This document shows, piece after piece, positions 58,818 through 64,000 of a stretch of DNA of 64,000 bases. The notes beneath the pieces were generated by a model. That model did not search any database, had not been told where the DNA came from, and was given only the letters and a program-made list of their open reading frames with translations. The first letter of the stretch is position 1; each line of letters begins with the position of its first letter. The DNA is taken from assembly GCA_017437905.1 (NCBI GenBank), contig JAFRWY010000081.1, positions 1 to 64,000 of the forward strand, given 5' to 3'. Source of the stretch: Eubacterium sp. (lineage in GTDB: Bacteria; Bacillota; Clostridia; Lachnospirales; Lachnospiraceae). Made by a program: the position numbers and the translations under genes.

Positions 58818-59657
58818 TTGAAGATAACCAGAATTACCAGGGAGAATGCAAAGTATTTTTCTCATCTTTGTCCGGAGGAACTCCTGCAGGATGAAAGTGC
58901 GCTCACACTGGGCGTACTGTCGGAGAAAGATGAGCCCATGAGCATCTGTGTTACGGACGTGAGTGACGGAAAGGCATGGATCCGATGGATCTTTACGGAT
59001 CCGGAACAAAGAGGCAGGGGAGGCGCTGCATTTCTCCTGGAGGAACTGCTCCATATTCTTCAGGAGGTGGATGTTGAAGGGATCCTGGTAGATTTTCATG
59101 AGAATGATGAGGACCTTGCAGACTTCTTAATGGATCATGATTTTCTGGTGGGTGACGAGCAGGTGCTTTTCAGGATTCCGCTTATGGATCTTCTCTACGG
59201 AGGTAGTCTTGAAAAGGTGGTGGCAAGAAGAAGTAAAGAGAAAAGGACGTATTCCCTTCAGAATAATGAGGTGTTAAAACCTCTGGCTCAGTTCCTTATA
59301 TCACATGAGGTAGAGACTGAATTTCTCGATGGAATATCGAGAAAATACAGTTTTGTGTTTATGGATCCTTCCGGGAAGGTAACGGAGTGCGTCTTCATTT
59401 CCGATGTGGGAAATGGGGATCTGAGGATCAACTATCTGGTTGGGGAAGGATCTCCCCAGGGAATCATTGATCTGGTGACCGCCTTTTATGATGCGCTGAT
59501 CAAAGATGAACGGGATCAGGGGGATCTGATCTTTTCGGACAGGCTGGGGGCAGGCATTTCCTTTATTGATATGCTTACAGAAAATGATATAGGTGAGTAC
59601 AGGGTTCCCGGTCTTATGTCTGCGGTGAAGCTGTTCGGTGCAGCAGAAATCGTTTAG
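58818..59657 (+). CDS. GNAT-family acetyltransferase-like protein, two-domain (second copy)
   Basis: The GNAT core has WIRWIFTDPEQRGRGGAAFLLEELL with the acetyl-CoA loop QRGRGG. An additional C-terminal domain (about 130-279) follows. It is paralogous to the protein at 53012 (shared GSLEK junction, shared EGILVD strand after the CoA helix). It starts with TTG 58818, 6 bases after the chaperone-like gene, so the two are translated together. Substrate unknown. Confidence 0.8.
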   Translation: MKITRITRENAKYFSHLCPEELLQDESALTLGVLSEKDEPMSICVTDVSDGKAWIRWIFTDPEQRGRGGAAFLLEELLHILQEVDVEGILVDFHENDEDLADFLMDHDFLVGDEQVLFRIPLMDLLYGGSLEKVVARRSKEKRTYSLQNNEVLKPLAQFLISHEVETEFLDGISRKYSFVFMDPSGKVTECVFISDVGNGDLRINYLVGEGSPQGIIDLVTAFYDALIKDERDQGDLIFSDRLGAGISFIDMLTENDIGEYRVPGLMSAVKLFGAAEIV

Positions 59658-59690
59658 AGGGACAGACTACGATAACTAAACAGGATCATT

Positions 59691-59720
59691 TTGCCAATAT
59701 ATTTGTATGTACCGTATAAT
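59691..59720 (+). promoter_or_regulatory. Sigma-A type promoter for the last cargo candidate
   Basis: TTGCCA (59691-59696), 18-bp spacer, TATAAT (59715-59720). It is the clearest internal promoter since 11564 and would let the final gene be expressed independently of the CIS operon. Confidence 0.65.
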
Positions 59721-59763
59721 CGTAATTCGACGTACTGAAACCGGGGGGATAAGGAGGGAATCC

Positions 59764-62700
59764 ATGACTGGCCGAGGAAAGAACGAGGATCAGATCAAAA
59801 GATCCAAAACCATACAGACGATCACAACGAAGAAAAAAGAGAATCTGAATGAGATAAAGAAGACTTCGACTATGAAGCAGATGGGACTCCCTGAGGAGCC
59901 GGCAAAGCTGCTGATGGGGAAAGAGAAAAAAGAAAATCATGATTCGGAGTTGCTGGAGGATGTAAATAAAGCGGCGGAGAAAATTCCGGTGCTTCTTCCT
60001 GCAGTGAAGATCGTGGGTCAGGAGCAACCGGTAGATGAGATGGTTGCGAAGGGCAGCGAGATAGTTCAGGAAAATCCCGAAGAGATAGTCGAAGAAAAGA
60101 TCGAAGAAACTATCGAATCGGCGGTCGGTGAGAAGAAGGATGCCGTAGTAAAGACAGAGAAATTCGGTGAGAAGACCGAAGCAAAGCCTGAAACGAAAGA
60201 AAAAAAGGTCGTCGCAAGGTCCGGGGAAACGGCCAAAGAGAAAAAGGATAAAAGCCAGGTGCAGAAAAAATCTAGGGGCCGGGGAACCGATTTGGAAGAC
60301 GCTATGGATATGATCCGGGAACTGCATGAGAGTCTGGATGAGGAAGAAAGGAGCGCTTATACATCCGATGTCGCGCGGGGAGAGATCCAAAGAACCAGGT
60401 ATGATTCTCTTTCTGCGTCGGATCTTAGGAAGCGTGCCAGGGAAGCCGTGAAGCGGAGGAAGAACGCCCAGAAGGTCATGGAATATGATTCTGCACATTT
60501 CAGCGATGAGAAGACCTATACCCATATCGATCAGGCCACGCTGAAGAAGCATATTGCAGCCTTCAAAAAGCTTCCGGGAAAGCCCTATGACATGGCTACG
60601 GATGATAAGTTTCTGGCGAATCTGGAGAAGAATTATCAGCTCTGTGACGCAGCAGATCACATGAAGCACTGGCTCGAGGAAGCCTCCGATCAGGGCTATA
60701 TGCCGAAGGGGGAGGATATGGCGGCTCTTCAGGAGAAGATCGCCGTCTTCAGTGAGGTAAAGCAGTATATGGATCATCAGAAGGATCTGATGAAGAATCC
60801 GTATTACCAGTACTTCGCCAAACAGGATGTCTCCTATACGGATAAACAGCTTACACATATCGCGGAAAGGACAAGTGATCCGATCCTTAAGAATTACCTT
60901 ATGAATGTTCATGCCATAAGGTCTCTTCGGTTTGTCCGCAGCAAGGGCATGAAATCCGCGGAAGCGTATGAAAAGGAACAGGGAAAGAGACGGGCCGAGA
61001 TTCTGGGAAGCAAGCTGGAAAAGCGGATGATCATGGATACCCTGTCGGATAAGGCCATGCAGATGAAACCGGATAAGCGTTTCAGTGATAAGGAATACGA
61101 TGCCCGCTTTACGGAGAAGAAATTCCGGAGAGCCCTGAAGGACTTTCAGGAGCTTAGCTTTAAGGACCTTCATTTTGCGGGCGTTAAAGATATGACGGAA
61201 CATTTTGACGATAATCAGCGGATCTTTGACCGTATGCATGATCTGGAGCATCTCATGATGGTAGCGATTGACCGCGGCCTTGCACCTTCCGAGCAGGAGA
61301 TGCTGAAGATCCGCGCGAAAATGGAAACTCTTATCATGGCGGAACAAATGGTTACTGATGTGCAGAGGAGGATCCTGACACAGCCTGAGGCATTTTTGAA
61401 CGAGAAGACCTATAAGGACCTGGAAGACAGCAGTTATGAAGAACTGAAGAAAAAGAAGGAATTAAGTGAACGGCATGAGCCACCGAAATTCGGTCAGGAT
61501 CTGAACCGTTATTTCCGTTCATTGCTGAAGGAGTATCAGGAGGATCACGAGAACAGAGAGAAGAATATAAGCAAGGTCTATGGTCTGACACATCCGGTTC
61601 TTGCGACGGAGGGAGAAAATGCAGGGAATCCGGTGCCCGGCAGGATCCCGGAGAAGGAGCTGGAGAGAAGATCTGCGGAGTATCAGAAAAATGCATACAG
61701 AGCGGATTATATGCGGAATCTGGAAACTGATCTGCAGGATATTCATACAAGCAAAGTTCTTTCCGTTGCCGCGGTTCATGCGAAAAGAACCGGAAGACCC
61801 ATTTTTACAAAGTTTGGTCGTTCCCTGAATCCTTTTGTTGCCGGGAAGAGTGTAAAAGAGATCATCCGTGTTGTGGATATCATGCAGACCGGTACGGAAA
61901 AGGAGAAGGAGAAGCTGTGGAAGGAAGTATCCGAAGAGGTATTCGAGATGGATCTTTCCCAGTATGATTCCCGGGATCCGTCGGTATTCTACAGGAATGC
62001 GGCCATGCGGGCCCGGCTGGTTAAGATTGCCAATAATCTCGGGGGATCCTCCGGTGATACCAAACATTATGTGAAGGATCCGGAATTTATAGCAAAGGTG
62101 GAAGGATATTTCGATACCTCCTGTGCCTTTGATTTCAGCAGCGCCCTGTCCCAGATGTGCAAATGGACCGGAGGAAACGGTTTCTGGTATGAAGACTTTT
62201 TCACCGGGGATGCGAATCAGATGGATACCCTGTTACAGGATATAGAGGAGCAGATCGATGATCAGGTCGGCGCTCAGAAAGCGCAATTTGGCGAAGGAGA
62301 TTACAAGGGCTCCTTCCGGGTCGGGGATGACAACTTTTCCATGACACAGGAGCAGTTCATCCTGATGCAGAAGTCTCTGAAACGGGTCTCCCATATGTAC
62401 GCAAGCGGTCTGTCCCAGAGGCACAGTGAGAGGGCGGCAAAGGGGATCAGGGATCATGCCGTAAATACACTGTATGACGAACTGAAGGGCCAGGGATATC
62501 ATAAAGACGTAACGGATGAACAGATCGAGGAGATGAAGAGCTTCTACCGGAAGTATAATGAGCAGTATGTCTCCTCCAATGAAGCACTGATCGGTGATAT
62601 AAAGAAGCAGCTGAAAAATACAGTTCCGGATGTAGAAAACCAGAACTTTAAGAGAACATGGATGATCTCCAATATCCATCTTCTGGAAAACAGCACCTAC

Positions 62701-64000
62701 GGCAGGGAGAAGACCGGGGAGGCGAAGAAGGAGGATAGTATAGAAAAAAGTGCTGCTCTCTATAAGGGGCTTCTTGTGAATAACCTTAAGATGGCGGCTC
62801 CTGAAAGACAGGAGAGAGCCCTTGCCATCGAGGAGATGTTCCGGGTGATCATGAATTTTGATATCGCGCGTCTACATTTCCGGTCCTATCCGGATCTGAT
62901 CCGGGCGGGTAAGGATGACCCTGACCGGTTTAAGGAATGCCATGCCGTGACCCGTCTTGCCATGGAAGCAGTAAACTTTCTTAAGGATTACCGGGCACTT
63001 CGTAATGACGAGGAGGTAAGCTGCAAACTGAATGCGGTCAATGTGGATGAGATCGCTGCAAGATGTGATCTTCTTATGAGTGCCGAAGTTTTCTTTGACG
63101 GGAACTTCCTTAAACTCATGGAATCTCCGGAACTGAAAAAATCCGGGATTTCCCTGGGGGATGCGCTTCATCTTTCTCCGGAGGAATTAGAGGAGAAGAT
63201 GGCGGATGCTGTGAAGAACGGAGACTCGGAGAAGATCAATTTCTGGGCCAATGTCATCAGCACATCAAAGACGCTGGACGGCTTCGATATCGGTATCCCT
63301 GCAACGGTGCTGGAGGAACATTTCCGGAAGAAGAAAGGACTTTTGGAAAGATCCAGGGTAAAAGAGACGCAGAATGTTCTGAACGGAAGTAAGCGTGTAC
63401 TGGATGACAGTAAAATCGGCAGGATCGACCTTTCCATCGAAGAAGGAAGAAGCTTTACCGAGAGGTACGGCAGGGTCGCAAAGGATAAGGGCTTTACGGT
63501 ATCCGAAAGAGAGGAGAAGCTTTATAATAAGCGTTCCCGTCTCTTTGTTAAGCGTGTCAACCATGAGACATTGCAGGAAAACGGAAATGATGTGGTGAAT
63601 GATGCCGTAAGTGCACGCACTGCCATAAACCTGAAGAATCGAATGGCTGTGGGGGAAGAACGGCTTGCTGATCTCTCTCAGTTTATGAAGAAAGATGCAG
63701 CATCGGACAACAAACTCGTCGAACGCTATTTAGAAGAGAAGCAGCGTTTTCTTCTGATGGATGAAGTGACCAGGGAGATGATGAGTATGAATCTCTCCCT
63801 TTGGATAGCCAGGGATGAAGAATTTGCCAAAGAGGCAGGAAAACTGGAGAAGATCAGTCAGAAGGCTATTGCCTATGACCGTCTACTTAAGGCAAATCCG
63901 GACTATCTGGACCGTCTTCGTAACCGGAGGATCGGTACAAGCAAAACCGATCTTGAGACGGTGGAGGAGAGGCTGAATCATATGCTGGCCATCTCGGATT
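59764..64000 (+). CDS. Giant cargo/effector candidate, at least 1412 aa (3' end outside window)
   Basis: The frame is open from ATG 59764 (after AAGGAGGG) to the window end without a stop. A highly charged low-complexity N-terminus (about 1-180, rich in Lys/Glu/Val, e.g. EEIVEEKIEETIESAVGEKK) is followed by a long, mostly alpha-helical protein without signal peptide, membrane helix or recognised catalytic motif in the visible part. The organisation (disordered leader, large helical body, neighbouring chaperone-like and GNAT genes) resembles the 1389-aa protein at 54032, though I see no clear sequence identity. A CIS-delivered effector with its active domain near the unseen C-terminus is possible. 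Confidence 0.7.
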   Translation, partial: MTGRGKNEDQIKRSKTIQTITTKKKENLNEIKKTSTMKQMGLPEEPAKLLMGKEKKENHDSELLEDVNKAAEKIPVLLPAVKIVGQEQPVDEMVAKGSEIVQENPEEIVEEKIEETIESAVGEKKDAVVKTEKFGEKTEAKPETKEKKVVARSGETAKEKKDKSQVQKKSRGRGTDLEDAMDMIRELHESLDEEERSAYTSDVARGEIQRTRYDSLSASDLRKRAREAVKRRKNAQKVMEYDSAHFSDEKTYTHIDQATLKKHIAAFKKLPGKPYDMATDDKFLANLEKNYQLCDAADHMKHWLEEASDQGYMPKGEDMAALQEKIAVFSEVKQYMDHQKDLMKNPYYQYFAKQDVSYTDKQLTHIAERTSDPILKNYLMNVHAIRSLRFVRSKGMKSAEAYEKEQGKRRAEILGSKLEKRMIMDTLSDKAMQMKPDKRFSDKEYDARFTEKKFRRALKDFQELSFKDLHFAGVKDMTEHFDDNQRIFDRMHDLEHLMMVAIDRGLAPSEQEMLKIRAKMETLIMAEQMVTDVQRRILTQPEAFLNEKTYKDLEDSSYEELKKKKELSERHEPPKFGQDLNRYFRSLLKEYQEDHENREKNISKVYGLTHPVLATEGENAGNPVPGRIPEKELERRSAEYQKNAYRADYMRNLETDLQDIHTSKVLSVAAVHAKRTGRPIFTKFGRSLNPFVAGKSVKEIIRVVDIMQTGTEKEKEKLWKEVSEEVFEMDLSQYDSRDPSVFYRNAAMRARLVKIANNLGGSSGDTKHYVKDPEFIAKVEGYFDTSCAFDFSSALSQMCKWTGGNGFWYEDFFTGDANQMDTLLQDIEEQIDDQVGAQKAQFGEGDYKGSFRVGDDNFSMTQEQFILMQKSLKRVSHMYASGLSQRHSERAAKGIRDHAVNTLYDELKGQGYHKDVTDEQIEEMKSFYRKYNEQYVSSNEALIGDIKKQLKNTVPDVENQNFKRTWMISNIHLLENSTYGREKTGEAKKEDSIEKSAALYKGLLVNNLKMAAPERQERALAIEEMFRVIMNFDIARLHFRSYPDLIRAGKDDPDRFKECHAVTRLAMEAVNFLKDYRALRNDEEVSCKLNAVNVDEIAARCDLLMSAEVFFDGNFLKLMESPELKKSGISLGDALHLSPEELEEKMADAVKNGDSEKINFWANVISTSKTLDGFDIGIPATVLEEHFRKKKGLLERSRVKETQNVLNGSKRVLDDSKIGRIDLSIEEGRSFTERYGRVAKDKGFTVSEREEKLYNKRSRLFVKRVNHETLQENGNDVVNDAVSARTAINLKNRMAVGEERLADLSQFMKKDAASDNKLVERYLEEKQRFLLMDEVTREMMSMNLSLWIARDEEFAKEAGKLEKISQKAIAYDRLLKANPDYLDRLRNRRIGTSKTDLETVEERLNHMLAISD

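Noticed and set aside
11564..59657. Intact prophage
   Set aside because: No capsid, portal, terminase, integrase, lysis or replication genes are present; the content fits a contractile injection system.
54803..61347. Long minus-strand ORFs opposite the cargo genes (e.g. 54803-55837, 59686-61347)
   Set aside because: They are antisense shadows of charged helical proteins, rich in Leu/Ile/His, with no motif or ribosome site.
1..64000. tRNA, rRNA or insertion sequences
   Set aside because: I found no tRNA-like cloverleaf, rRNA segment or transposase in the window.

Overview
The window (about 50% GC by eye) looks like a chromosomal segment from a monoderm Clostridia, most likely Lachnospiraceae. 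The reasons are the low-complexity PTEE linkers, SH3-linked cell-wall hydrolases (SleB-type, Amidase_3-type), LytS-type sensor kinases paired with response regulators carrying a SARP-like DNA-binding output, the codon use, and strong Shine-Dalgarno sites throughout. Nearly everything is on the + strand. The species is not identified.

Layout. 1-3976: end of queA, a lipoprotein related to Amidase_3 that has lost key residues, an array of eight ~22-bp repeats, and a SleB-type hydrolase. 4007-11521: two sensor-kinase/response-regulator pairs, a promoter-to-terminator small RNA locus made of two tandem 53-nt units (6979-7117), and a large secreted surface protein. 11564-24883: an extended -10 promoter starts a long operon whose first part encodes membrane or exported proteins: a CIS-associated protein, a membrane pseudokinase, a membrane protein with a cyclase-like domain, a MORN-repeat protein, a TolC-like coiled-coil protein and a 1604-aa repeat protein. 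24903-47604: the structural genes of a contractile injection system (CIS): DUF4255/Pvc16-like protein (frame-disrupted), PAAR-like tip, one sheath, tube, tail-assembly-chaperone-like protein with a probable -1 frameshift into DUF6760, a second tube-like protein with ten 29-aa repeats, a 1807-aa repeat protein, two Afp7-like proteins, hub, gp5-like spike, gp25, two baseplate J-like proteins and a tail protein I-like protein. 47652-49664: STAS protein, membrane HATPase and membrane SH3 protein. 49953-52993: a CIS-type AAA+ ATPase and an FtsE-like ATPase without an FtsX. 53012-64000: candidate cargo genes (1389 aa and at least 1412 aa) interleaved with two GNAT acetyltransferases and a small acidic chaperone-like protein.

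How it may work together. The particle genes form a complete contractile tail without head genes, so this is a phage-derived CIS and not a prophage. What sets it apart from textbook extracellular CIS loci is the co-directional, partly overlapping block of envelope proteins at the front, the partner-switch-like module, and the orphan FtsE-like ATPase. I infer a CIS that is positioned at, or delivered through, the cell envelope of a Gram-positive cell, under control of one or both two-component systems, with the 3' genes supplying cargo and cargo-handling proteins. That integrated role is inference; the individual family assignments are from sequence motifs read by eye.
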